Below are positions 1-7,384 of a stretch of DNA of 18,854 bases, piece after piece. The stretch comes from CAYMJK01 sp043101635 (GTDB lineage: Bacteria > Planctomycetota > Phycisphaerae > Phycisphaerales > UBA1924). Within the stretch, counting starts at the first letter, position 1, and every line of letters starts with the position of its first letter. Under the pieces are notes generated by a model. It did not search any database. It was not told the DNA's origin and worked only from the letters and a program-made list of their open reading frames with translations. Made by a program: the position numbers and the translations under genes. Location: assembly GCA_043101635.1 (NCBI GenBank), contig JBICIE010000035.1, forward strand, positions 1-18,854, given 5' to 3'.

Positions 1-801
1 GTCAACTTCTACAACGCCTGCGTCTTCGCGGCCGAACTCGATCACTTCACCGGGCGCGACATGGTCGCCATCGCCTACGCGTGGCCGACGCACCAGGACA
101 TCCTGCCATACCTGTTCGGCGAGGATGTCGACCGGGCCTACGAGTCGGCGCATCAGTTCGCGGCCCTGCTGCGCATGCTCGCCGAGCGCACCACGGCCGA
201 GCGCATCAACATCATCTGCTGGAGCGCCGGCGGGCGCGTCGTCTCCCTCGCCCTTGATGAGCTGGACCGCTACGAGCGGTCGCACGGGTTCGATCCGGCG
301 TCGCTCCGCCTCGGCGCCGCCATCTTCGCAGCGCCGGATGTCCCGGCCCACCGTTTTCTCGAGCGCCTGCCGGGAATCCACGATGTCGTCGAGCGCATCA
401 TCATCACCGCTTCCGACAACGATGTCGCCCTGGAGAAGGCGGCGGAGTTCATGGGCGGTGACATGCGCATGGGGCTGATCGATGACAGCCTCGATCCTGA
501 TGCGCTGGCCGATCTGGATCGCTTCGACCACATCGAACTGGTCGATGTTTCCTACGACAAGGACCAGCGCGGTTTCGACATCGACGGCCATCGCTACTGG
601 TTCCGTCATCCATGGGTCGCCAGCGACGTCGTGCTCGTCACCCGAACCCGTCTGCCGGCCGACCAGCGCGGCCTGGAACGCTCGCACATCGACCGCGTGT
701 GGTTCCTGCCGGCCGATTACCCGGATCGCGTGCGCACCGCCGCCCGCGAGGCGCTGGGCGACTCTTGGGCCGCCGAGGGTCGCGCACCCCGCGGAGATTG
801 A
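1..801 (+). CDS. alpha/beta hydrolase, DUF900-like (5' end outside window)
   Basis: The frame is open from base 1 to a TGA ending at 801, so the N-terminus lies upstream of the window; the ATG at 61 is probably internal. The first visible residues (NFYNACVFAAEL) followed by AYAWPTHQD fit the strand and turn just after the oxyanion region in DUF900 hydrolases, which usually read 'HGYN...WPS'. The nucleophile elbow is CWSAGG, with the serine 54 codons after the ATG at 61. A late His (GHRYWFRHPW) could complete the triad. No signal peptide can be judged. DUF900 proteins are serine hydrolases of unknown substrate, often envelope-associated. What is seen is the elbow and the fold pattern; the substrate is unknown. 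A generic alpha/beta hydrolase outside DUF900 is possible. Confidence 0.75.
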   Translation, partial: VNFYNACVFAAELDHFTGRDMVAIAYAWPTHQDILPYLFGEDVDRAYESAHQFAALLRMLAERTTAERINIICWSAGGRVVSLALDELDRYERSHGFDPASLRLGAAIFAAPDVPAHRFLERLPGIHDVVERIIITASDNDVALEKAAEFMGGDMRMGLIDDSLDPDALADLDRFDHIELVDVSYDKDQRGFDIDGHRYWFRHPWVASDVVLVTRTRLPADQRGLERSHIDRVWFLPADYPDRVRTAAREALGDSWAAEGRAPRGD

Positions 802-850
802 CGGCGCCGCCCTACTATCGGGCAAGGCGACCGAAGACGGCCGCACCCAG

Positions 851-880
851 GGCCGGGCTGAGGGATTCGAACCCCCGGCC
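851..880 (-). other. inverted repeat resembling a tRNA T-arm (possible tRNA remnant)
   Basis: Read on the minus strand, 876-860 gives GGGGG-TTCGAAT-CCCTC, a textbook T-stem and T-loop, followed by AGCCCGG as a would-be acceptor strand. A second pairing is possible: GGCCGGG (851-857) and CCCGGCC (874-880) form 7-bp arms around the same centre. I found no matching D-arm, and only a 5-of-7 match for the 5' acceptor (near 931-937). A five-bp stem with a 6-base loop (ACCGA/TCGGT) lies where the anticodon arm would be, but its loop is too short. The element is best read as a tRNA 3' fragment or a chance hairpin. Confidence 0.3.
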
Positions 881-958
881 GGCACGCACCGACGTGACTC
901 GGTTCCAGGGCGCGCGATCGCTGGGGGCGCCGGCAGATGGTATAGTGAAGCCAGAACT

Positions 959-964
959 GGAGGG
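959..964 (+). promoter_or_regulatory. ribosome binding site GGAGGG for the 973 gene
   Basis: GGAGGG lies 8 bases before the ATG at 973 and fixes that start. A weak TATAGT (about 940-945) could be a -10 element, but I see no matching -35. Confidence 0.6.
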
Positions 965-972
965 ATCTTCCA

Positions 973-1440
973 ATGAGACGAACGTTCCGATCCGCGCTCC
1001 TTACTGCACTGCTCGTGACCGGCGTCGCGGTCACGGCCGGGTACACGCAGCAGCAACAGCAGCAGCCAGCGCAGGCGGCGGTGAAGATGGTCAAGCTGCC
1101 GGTGGAACTGCCATCGGTCGGCGATGTGGACCGCGCGGCTCGGTGGCAGTTCGGCCGGATCGATCAGATCACGGCGCGTGGCGCTGACGAACTCACGATC
1201 CGTGTCCGTACCGAGGCGGCGCAGGATATCGACCTGACGATCTCGCGGGCGCCGTTCGTCGCCCTTGCGCAGGCGAGCGGCTGGATCTCCGAGAACCCGC
1301 AGAACGTGACGGGGCGCAGCGAGTACGCCGAGCGCCTGCTGGCCTTCGGGCTCGACGATGGTGGCCGCGTCGTCGCCGCGATCAGCATGGAGCCGTTCGA
1401 CCGGAATCGCGCGAGGCTCCGCCGGGCCATCTGCCGCTGA
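973..1440 (+). CDS. small exported protein of unknown function
   Basis: A 155-residue protein with a clear Sec signal peptide: MRRTFR, a hydrophobic core (LLTALLVTGVAVTAG), and a likely cut near residues 24-35. A glutamine run (QQQQQQ) and an Ala/Gln-rich linker follow. The mature part (about residues 40-150) alternates strand-like stretches and contains a phrase (GRIDQITARGADELTIRV) typical of a small beta-rich domain. There are no metal or catalytic motifs and no cysteine before the last residues (AICR), so it is not a lipoprotein. I do not recognise a family. It stands alone on the plus strand with its own ribosome binding site and ends 21 bp from the convergent permease gene; no terminator hairpin is visible in that gap. 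The periplasmic location is inferred. Confidence 0.7.
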   Translation: MRRTFRSALLTALLVTGVAVTAGYTQQQQQQPAQAAVKMVKLPVELPSVGDVDRAARWQFGRIDQITARGADELTIRVRTEAAQDIDLTISRAPFVALAQASGWISENPQNVTGRSEYAERLLAFGLDDGGRVVAAISMEPFDRNRARLRRAICR

Positions 1441-1461
1441 TGGCGAGCACGCGGGTGTGCA

Positions 1462-3339
1462 TCAGGGCGCAGGCTCGAACTGCTCGGGCTGCGGCGCAGG
1501 CCAGTCAAAGCCCTCGAACGGGAAGAAGACCGGCGCCAGCGCGAGCGTGAGCAGCCACGTCAGCGCCAGCAGCGGCGCCCCCGCCCTGATGAAGTCGATG
1601 AACCGGTATCGGCCCGGCTCGACGACGAGGGTCACGACGGGCGTTGACACCGGCGTCGAGTACGCCGCCGACGCCGCGATGAGCACCGCAACGGCGAACG
1701 GATAGGGCGAGACATCCAGCGCCCGGGCGGCGTAGATGGCGATCGGCGCCACCAGGACCGCCGCCGCGGTGTTCGAGAGTATCAGCCCGAACGCCGCCGT
1801 CAGCAGGAAGATCGCGGTGAGCATCAGCCGCGGCCCGCCATCTGCGAACAGGCGCATCAGCACGTCGACGATGAGTTGAATCCCGCCGGTGACTTCCAGG
1901 GCGTCAGCCAGCGGCAGCATGCCGGCGACCAGCACGATGCTGCTCCAGTGTATGGAGCGATACGCATGGTCCATGCCCAGACAACCGGTGAAGACCGCCG
2001 CAAGCAAGGCCATGATCACCGCCGCCACGAGCGGCACAATGTTGAAGACGACGAGCAGGACCATCGCGACGAGGATGATCAGAGCGGCGGGCATGCGCCG
2101 GTGGGCCGCGACGACCTCGGCCCGCTCTCTCGGCAACTCGGTGACGATGAAGTCATGGTTGTGCGACTGGAGTCGATCGATCCGGGACCAGGGCCCGACG
2201 ACCAGAAGGCTGTCGCCGGGCCGCAGCGGCGCATCTTCGAAGTCCGGGACCACGTTGCCGGCGTGGCGCAGGCCGAGGGCGTGCAGCCCGAAGGCGCTGC
2301 GAAACTTGATCTCCCGCACCGATTTGCCGATCAGGCGCGACTCGGGGTGGATGAGCACCGCGGCGCTGCCCTGCTCCCACCGCCACCGCTGGCGCTCCCG
2401 CGGGCCCATGGACACCGGCTCGAGATCAAACTCGGCGACAAGCCGGCGCAGCGCCTGGTCATCGCCGACGAGCAGAAGAATGTCGCCCGCCCGCATTTCC
2501 GATTCGCCGCCGGGCGCCAGCAGCCGATCGTCCGCCGGGCCGCGGGATCGCATGATCCCGATGACACGGGCCGCGAGGTCGCCCCTGAAGTTCGCAGCGG
2601 CGATCGTCTTGCCCGCCAGCGGCGAGCCGGCCCCGATCCGCAGCGCGCCGATGCGTTCTGCAACGTGAAAGTCCGCGAGCAGTTCCTCGATGCGCCGGGC
2701 GCCGGATTCCGGAGTCGCCGGCTGCAGGGAGCCTGGCAGCAGCCACCGGCCGAGCGCCGCGAAATACACGATGGCGACGACAAGCACACCCAGCCCGATG
2801 GGCGTGAAGCTGAAGAACCCGAACCCCTCCATCCCCTGGGCCTTGAGTTCCTCGGAGACAACCAGGTTGGGCGCCGTGGCGATCAGCGTCAGCATGCCGC
2901 TGATCAGCGCCGCATACGAGACCGGTATCAGCAGGCGCTGGGGGCTGATGCGCGCCTCGGCGGCGATCCGCAGCACGATGGGAATGAAGATGGCCACGAT
3001 GGCCGTGGAACTCATGACGGCGCCGAGCATTGCCGCAGCCGCCATGATGAGCACCAGCAGACGCCGCTCGCTCGATCCGCCCTTCTTCAGGATCAGATCG
3101 CCGACGGCGCGAGCGACGCCGGTGCGGTCCAGCATCTCGCCGACGACCAGCAGGGCCGCAACGAGTATGACAACCGGGCTGCCGAAGCCGGCCAGCGCCC
3201 TGGCGGGCGTCAGGATGCCGCTGACGATGAGCGCCAGCATCACGAGCAGCGCGATGATATCGAAGCGCACGCGATTGCTCGCCATGAGCGCGGCGGCAGC
3301 GCCGATGATCGCGAAGACCAGAGCCAGTTGGCCGTTCAT
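1462..3339 (-). CDS. SLC13/DASS-family anion permease with two TrkA-C domains
   Basis: A 625-residue inner-membrane permease. Two hydrophobic halves (about residues 1-205 and 415-605) flank a soluble insert with two TrkA-C (RCK-C) domains at about 225-305 and 325-400; each ends in the domain's closing pattern (RAGDILLLVG, RPGDSLLVVG). The DASS substrate-loop signatures are present in both halves: SSTAIVAIFIP at 111-120 and SNTAAAVLVAP at 522-532, plus ATAPNLV at 154-160. Family members carry dicarboxylates, citrate, phosphate or sulfate with Na+. The version with TrkA-C inserts resembles the SAC1/SLT-type sulfate carriers. The gene starts 45 bp after the alkylsulfatase gene on the same strand, which favours sulfate as substrate (inference). 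No strong Shine-Dalgarno sequence precedes the ATG, so coupled expression is plausible. Confidence 0.88.
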   Translation of the reverse strand: MNGQLALVFAIIGAAAALMASNRVRFDIIALLVMLALIVSGILTPARALAGFGSPVVILVAALLVVGEMLDRTGVARAVGDLILKKGGSSERRLLVLIMAAAAMLGAVMSSTAIVAIFIPIVLRIAAEARISPQRLLIPVSYAALISGMLTLIATAPNLVVSEELKAQGMEGFGFFSFTPIGLGVLVVAIVYFAALGRWLLPGSLQPATPESGARRIEELLADFHVAERIGALRIGAGSPLAGKTIAAANFRGDLAARVIGIMRSRGPADDRLLAPGGESEMRAGDILLLVGDDQALRRLVAEFDLEPVSMGPRERQRWRWEQGSAAVLIHPESRLIGKSVREIKFRSAFGLHALGLRHAGNVVPDFEDAPLRPGDSLLVVGPWSRIDRLQSHNHDFIVTELPRERAEVVAAHRRMPAALIILVAMVLLVVFNIVPLVAAVIMALLAAVFTGCLGMDHAYRSIHWSSIVLVAGMLPLADALEVTGGIQLIVDVLMRLFADGGPRLMLTAIFLLTAAFGLILSNTAAAVLVAPIAIYAARALDVSPYPFAVAVLIAASAAYSTPVSTPVVTLVVEPGRYRFIDFIRAGAPLLALTWLLTLALAPVFFPFEGFDWPAPQPEQFEPAP

Positions 3340-3384
3340 TGCTAGTCCCGCGGCACGCCCATCAGCGGCGCCACCGCCCTGCCG

Positions 3385-5487
3385 TTACTCCGCAATCAGG
3401 GCCCCTGGCACGGCCTCATAGGGATCGGCGTGCTCAACTTCCACATCGCGACGCTTCGTCCCGGGCAGGACCTCGAAGCGCGGGTCGAAGTCGACCATGG
3501 TGGCCGCCAGCTTGCCCAGGACACTCACATCGCCGTCGACCTGGCACGTGCCGTCGGCGATCTGCGCCTCCAGGGTCTTGATACCCAGCATGGTCTTCTC
3601 GAGGTCCGAGCGGTCGATGGTGAGTGTGAGGTCGGGGTCGTCGGCGAGGAACCCCTCGATGCTCGTGAGCGTCGCGTTCCCCAGCTCGATGGCGAACTTC
3701 TCACCGTTGTCCGGCGTGATCAGGTTGATCTTGAACTCCATGCCCTCAGCCTTCCGGCTGTCCATCCGGATCGCCAGGAAGTTGAGGAACAGCTCGGTGG
3801 ACATGGCGCGGATGACGTCGGGGCTGGTGGACGACTGCGCCTCGCCCGCCGGGATACCAGACCGCAGCTCGTACGCGCCCGCGAGGAAGCTGTTGCGAAG
3901 ACCCGGGTTCTCCTGCTGATAGCCGATCTGCTCCCAGACGTCGGCGAGCAGATCCTTGGCCTCCTGGTTGTCCGGCTCGGCGTGCACCAGCTGGTTGAGG
4001 ATCTCCTGGGCGTGGCGGTACTCGCCGCGCTCGTGGAGCTCGCCCGCCCTGGCCATGATCCGCGAGGCGCCGCCCATCATCTCGACGTACAGGGGCGCCG
4101 ACTCCTCCGGCGAGAGCGGGATGAGGGTGGCGGGGTTGCAGTCCCAGAATCCGAGGAACCGCTGGACGACGCCGCGGCTGTTGTGCTCGGGCGACCCGTG
4201 ATAGCCGCGCGTGTGCCACTGCTGCTGCAGCCCCTCGGACAGACGGTAAACGTTGTGGATCTGGTTGATCGTGACGCCCTGGTTGGCGTAGTGCAGCGAC
4301 TGGTTGTTCATGTGGGCGTACAGGTCACGCTGGCCCCGCAGGACCTCCTGGATCCGCTCGTTGCCCCAGCGCGGGAAGTGGTGGGAGGCGAAGAGCACCT
4401 CGGCCTTCCTGCCGAAGAGGTACAAAGCCTGGTTGATGTACTGCGACCACCGGAGGGCGTTGCGGACGGGCGCGCCGCGCAGCGTGTAGATGTTGTGCAG
4501 CGTCGAGGTGACGTTCTCGGCCATCCACAGCGCCTTGTGCTCCGGGAAGTAGGTGTTCATCTCCGCGGGCGCCTCGGTGTTCGGCGTGTTCTGGAACACC
4601 ATCTCGACCCCGTCCACCGTGAGATATTCGACGTCGTCCTCGATGATCCGGGTCGGGGGCACCAGGGTGAGTTCGCCGTTGGACACGTTCTGCCCGAGGC
4701 CCTGACCCGCGTGGCCGTAGGGGCTCGCGGGCAGCAGGATGCCGTACTGGTAGAACAGACGGCGATTCATGGCGTTGCCGGCGTAGACGTTCTCGGAGAC
4801 CAGGTGCTGCATGAAGTCGCGCGGCGCGATGACCGGGACACGTCCGGACCGCACCGCCACCTCATCGACGACGCCGCGCACGCCGCCCCAGTGATCGACG
4901 TGGCTGTGGGAGTAGATCACCCCGGTGATCGGCAGCCCTTCGCCGATGTGCTCCTGGAAGAGTTCAAGCGCCGCGCGGGCGACCTCCGCGGTGGTCAGCG
5001 GGTCGATCACGATCCAGCCGGTCTTGCCGCGAACGAACGAGATGTCCGAGAGGTCCAGGCCCCGCACCTGGTAGATGCCAGGGACCACCTCGTACAGCCC
5101 GTAGTTCATGTTGAGCCGGGACTGCCGCATCAGCGACGGGTGGATGCTGTCAAAGTCGTCCCGCTCGTTGAGAAACTGGTAGCGCTCCATGTCCCAGGCG
5201 ACATGGCCGGCGTCCGCCATGATCTTGAGGTCCTTCATCGGGGCGATGAAGCCGCGCTGCTGCTCCTCGAAGTCCCGGCGATCGGCAAACGGCAGTGTCT
5301 GGCGCGCCTTGCGCAGCGCCTCGAGCGTGTGCCGCGAAGGCGCTTTGCCCTTGGGGTGGAAGTGGCCGGCAGGCGGAGCGGCGCTGTGCAGCGCCGGGCC
5401 GGTCTCAGCCAGCGCGACATGACGGGCGACGGCGAACGCGGCGCCCACCGCGGGAACACTCTGAATGAACTGGCGACGGGTGGTCAC
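3385..5487 (-). CDS. Zn-dependent linear alkylsulfatase (SdsA1/BDS1-like), Tat-exported
   Basis: A 700-residue metallo-beta-lactamase-fold enzyme that hydrolyses primary alkyl sulfates such as SDS to alcohol and sulfate. I chose GTG at 5487 because AAAGGAG sits 6 bases before it and because a twin-arginine signal (TTRRQFIQ plus a hydrophobic stretch) follows at once; an upstream ATG at 5664 would bury that signal. The metal site reads HSHVDH (H194, H196, D198, H199). It is completed by E305 (NTEAPAE), E324 (MAENV) and the His pair 369-370 (ASHHFPRWG), matching the layout known for SdsA1. Next come the helical dimerisation domain (about 420-570) and a C-terminal SCP2-like lipid-binding domain (about 575-690). 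Its length is normal for the family. Tat export suits a zinc enzyme folded in the cytoplasm and acting in the periplasm. The permease gene follows it. Confidence 0.93.
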   Translation of the reverse strand: MTTRRQFIQSVPAVGAAFAVARHVALAETGPALHSAAPPAGHFHPKGKAPSRHTLEALRKARQTLPFADRRDFEEQQRGFIAPMKDLKIMADAGHVAWDMERYQFLNERDDFDSIHPSLMRQSRLNMNYGLYEVVPGIYQVRGLDLSDISFVRGKTGWIVIDPLTTAEVARAALELFQEHIGEGLPITGVIYSHSHVDHWGGVRGVVDEVAVRSGRVPVIAPRDFMQHLVSENVYAGNAMNRRLFYQYGILLPASPYGHAGQGLGQNVSNGELTLVPPTRIIEDDVEYLTVDGVEMVFQNTPNTEAPAEMNTYFPEHKALWMAENVTSTLHNIYTLRGAPVRNALRWSQYINQALYLFGRKAEVLFASHHFPRWGNERIQEVLRGQRDLYAHMNNQSLHYANQGVTINQIHNVYRLSEGLQQQWHTRGYHGSPEHNSRGVVQRFLGFWDCNPATLIPLSPEESAPLYVEMMGGASRIMARAGELHERGEYRHAQEILNQLVHAEPDNQEAKDLLADVWEQIGYQQENPGLRNSFLAGAYELRSGIPAGEAQSSTSPDVIRAMSTELFLNFLAIRMDSRKAEGMEFKINLITPDNGEKFAIELGNATLTSIEGFLADDPDLTLTIDRSDLEKTMLGIKTLEAQIADGTCQVDGDVSVLGKLAATMVDFDPRFEVLPGTKRRDVEVEHADPYEAVPGALIAE

Positions 5488-5962
5488 GAGATGCTCCTTT
5501 GGCCCCGACTGCGCCAATCGTATCTCAATTGCACACTGTGCCGCAGCGCCGCGCACCGGGCCGGCCGGCCCCGTGGCCTGCAGCCCGGCAGTGGTTGCGC
5601 ATTGCCCCGCCACGATCCGACGACCCGGAGCATCGCATACGCAAAACCTGGTATTCATTTGCAAAACCGACCTCGAGCGGCGACAGGCGCCCCGGCCAGC
5701 GGGCCCCTGCCGCGCTCAGTGCGCACTGGCGCCGCCCCGCCGGCGCTGGTCGCACCCACCCAGCCGCCGGACGAGGTTGATCGCCCGGCATCCACGAGCC
5801 GGCGCCGCCCGCAGCCGGACCACGGCGCTGTGGGGCGCCCTCGATCCGCGACGCCTGCGCCCAGGCGCCGGGCGGGCGAGCGCGGGATCAACCGGATGCG
5901 ACCACGGCGTACGATCATCGACAGGGGCGAGACGAATGGGGGCGCCTCGGGAGCGTGTGTCG
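5488..5962. promoter_or_regulatory. divergent intergenic region with a direct repeat of GCAAAACC
   Basis: This is the control region shared by the alkylsulfatase gene (leftward) and the lipoprotein gene (rightward). Long open frames cross it but have no coding character. The only AT-richer part is about 5636-5670, where GCAAAACC occurs at 5641-5648 and again at 5661-5668. The two copies are 20 bp apart, about two helical turns, as expected for a dimeric regulator or an upstream promoter element of the leftward gene. I see no clear -10/-35 pair. Confidence 0.35.
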
Positions 5963-7375
5963 ATGCTGATGCGCAGCAATCACTGGGTCGCGTGGGTAGG
6001 ACTGCTGCTCGCGCAGGCGCTAGGCGGCTGCGCTGCGCCGCCGAGCATCGTCCCGCGGACTGGCCAGGTCATCGGCCCAGGCCGGGTCCCCGTCGAGGCG
6101 ATCGGCACGATGCTGATCAGCGCTGCAGATGAGCACGTCGTGCGTCTGCAGGAAGCTGGCGACACGGCCATCGCCCAGGCCCCCAGCACCGAACTGAGGG
6201 CGCGGCTCAACCGGGCCAGCCTGCTCAACGCCCACGCTACCTACAAGATCGTCATCGGACCCAATCCGATGACGGGCCTGCTTGACCTGCTGGTCATGAC
6301 CTCCCTGCAGACCGAGGCGATCCGGCGCGCTGCCATCGATCCCACCCTGACCGAGGCGCAGCGGCAGGCGCCCGAGTCATACGCGGTCGACGATGCGCAG
6401 TTGCAGGCGCTGCTGACCGAGGACCAGCGGACCTTCCTCATCGCCTTTGAGGACAGCCAGCGCAATGTCCGGGCGGTCGCCGCGCAGGTCTTCTGGCCCG
6501 AGCAGCTCGAGGTTGTCGATGGGCTGATCGAGGAGTGGTGGCTGCGCAACCCGGCTCGCCGGTTCGTTTCGCACGTGCGCCTGCAGGATTTCGCGAGCTA
6601 CCGGGCCGCGTCGGTGGGCGCCGGGTCCGGCCGATCCGGCAGCATTTTCACGCTGCTGCGACTGGATCCGCTCGCCAGCCTCGATCCCACGACGCGCGAA
6701 CTGGCCGAGACCCGCATGCTCGCCGAGCGCGTGATGTTCCAGATCCAGCGCGCCCCCAACCTTCTGTCCATGTACGCCAAGGACCTGCTGTACGAGACCG
6801 TCTCGATCGAGGAGATCGAGGCCCTGCAGGCGGAGTTCGCCGCGACGCGCATAGCGCTGCTGGACATCGTCGAGATCGCCGAGCGTCTGCCCGCGGACAT
6901 CCAGACCGAGCGGACTGCCGCCATCGAGCAGGTCGAGGCGTGGATCGCAACCGAGCGGGACGCCGCCATCACGCAGGTCGCCGAGAGCGTTGCCACGGAG
7001 CGGTCCGCGGCAATCGAGCAGCTCGAGCAGTGGATCGCCGGCGAGCGGCAGACCTCGATCGAACAGATCGCGGCCGCCGTCGCCGCCGAGCGGGAGGCGA
7101 CGCTCGAGCAGCTTGCGATGTGGCTAGACGTCGAGCGGTCCACCACGATCACCGAGGTGGAAGATGCGATCGTGCGCCGCACAGCCGATCTGCGCACGGC
7201 CGCCAGCAGCGCGCCGGAGCCGCTTGACATCACCGTGAAGCGCCTGATCGACTATCTCTTCTGGCGATGCGCGCAGCTCGTCGGCGTCATCCTCGCCGGC
7301 GCGGTCATCGCCGCACTGCTTGTCAGACTGATCGGGCAGCGGCTGACGCGGCGGGGGAGAGCCGTTGCGGCCTAG
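5963..7375 (+). CDS. coiled-coil lipoprotein with C-terminal membrane anchor, function unknown
   Basis: A 470-residue protein. The N-terminus (MLMRSNHW plus a hydrophobic stretch) ends in the lipobox LGGC, with Cys23 the lipidated residue. An Ala follows, so nothing blocks transfer to the outer membrane. Residues 60-310 are mostly helical, with a conserved-looking RNVRAVAAQVFWPEQ region. From 315 to 404 there are six consecutive 15-residue repeats of the type xERxAAIEQVExWIA. The end holds one hydrophobic helix (about 439-457) and an Arg-rich tail. In-frame starts at 5936 (ATG) and 5957 (GTG) are also possible; I prefer 5963 for its normal signal-peptide length and the GGGAG about 10 bases upstream. 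The stop is 9 bp before the phosphodiesterase gene, so the two are probably co-translated. I recognise no family. Confidence 0.75.
   Translation: MLMRSNHWVAWVGLLLAQALGGCAAPPSIVPRTGQVIGPGRVPVEAIGTMLISAADEHVVRLQEAGDTAIAQAPSTELRARLNRASLLNAHATYKIVIGPNPMTGLLDLLVMTSLQTEAIRRAAIDPTLTEAQRQAPESYAVDDAQLQALLTEDQRTFLIAFEDSQRNVRAVAAQVFWPEQLEVVDGLIEEWWLRNPARRFVSHVRLQDFASYRAASVGAGSGRSGSIFTLLRLDPLASLDPTTRELAETRMLAERVMFQIQRAPNLLSMYAKDLLYETVSIEEIEALQAEFAATRIALLDIVEIAERLPADIQTERTAAIEQVEAWIATERDAAITQVAESVATERSAAIEQLEQWIAGERQTSIEQIAAAVAAEREATLEQLAMWLDVERSTTITEVEDAIVRRTADLRTAASSAPEPLDITVKRLIDYLFWRCAQLVGVILAGAVIAALLVRLIGQRLTRRGRAVAA
6905..7174 (+). repeat. six tandem 45-bp repeats encoding 15-residue coiled-coil units
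   Basis: Units start at 6905, 6950, 6995, 7040, 7085 and 7130, each 45 bp with no insertion or loss. Each unit encodes an ER pair at positions 2-3 and hydrophobic residues at 7, 10 and 14. The DNA units differ at many bases, so the length is conserved at protein level and this is not a fresh slippage product. Confidence 0.85.
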
Positions 7376-7384
7376 CCAGGTGGC

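Noticed and set aside
1876..3345. A 489-codon plus-strand frame opposite the permease
   Set aside because: Extremely rich in Arg, Asp, Gln and His with no hydrophobic core; antisense shadow of a real membrane protein.
5488..5664. N-terminal extension of the alkylsulfatase from an ATG at 5664
   Set aside because: It would place 59 non-domain residues before a twin-arginine signal; the GTG at 5487 has a good ribosome binding site and puts the signal at the N-terminus.
3430..6132. A 900-codon open frame on the plus strand opposite the alkylsulfatase
   Set aside because: It mirrors the alkylsulfatase codons; its product is rich in Val, Arg, His and Asp with no domain logic, while the opposite strand has full catalytic motifs. 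It is an antisense shadow caused by high GC.
6905..7174. Short regular repeats considered as a CRISPR array
   Set aside because: The 45-bp period is in frame, has no unique spacers, and encodes a continuous coiled coil.
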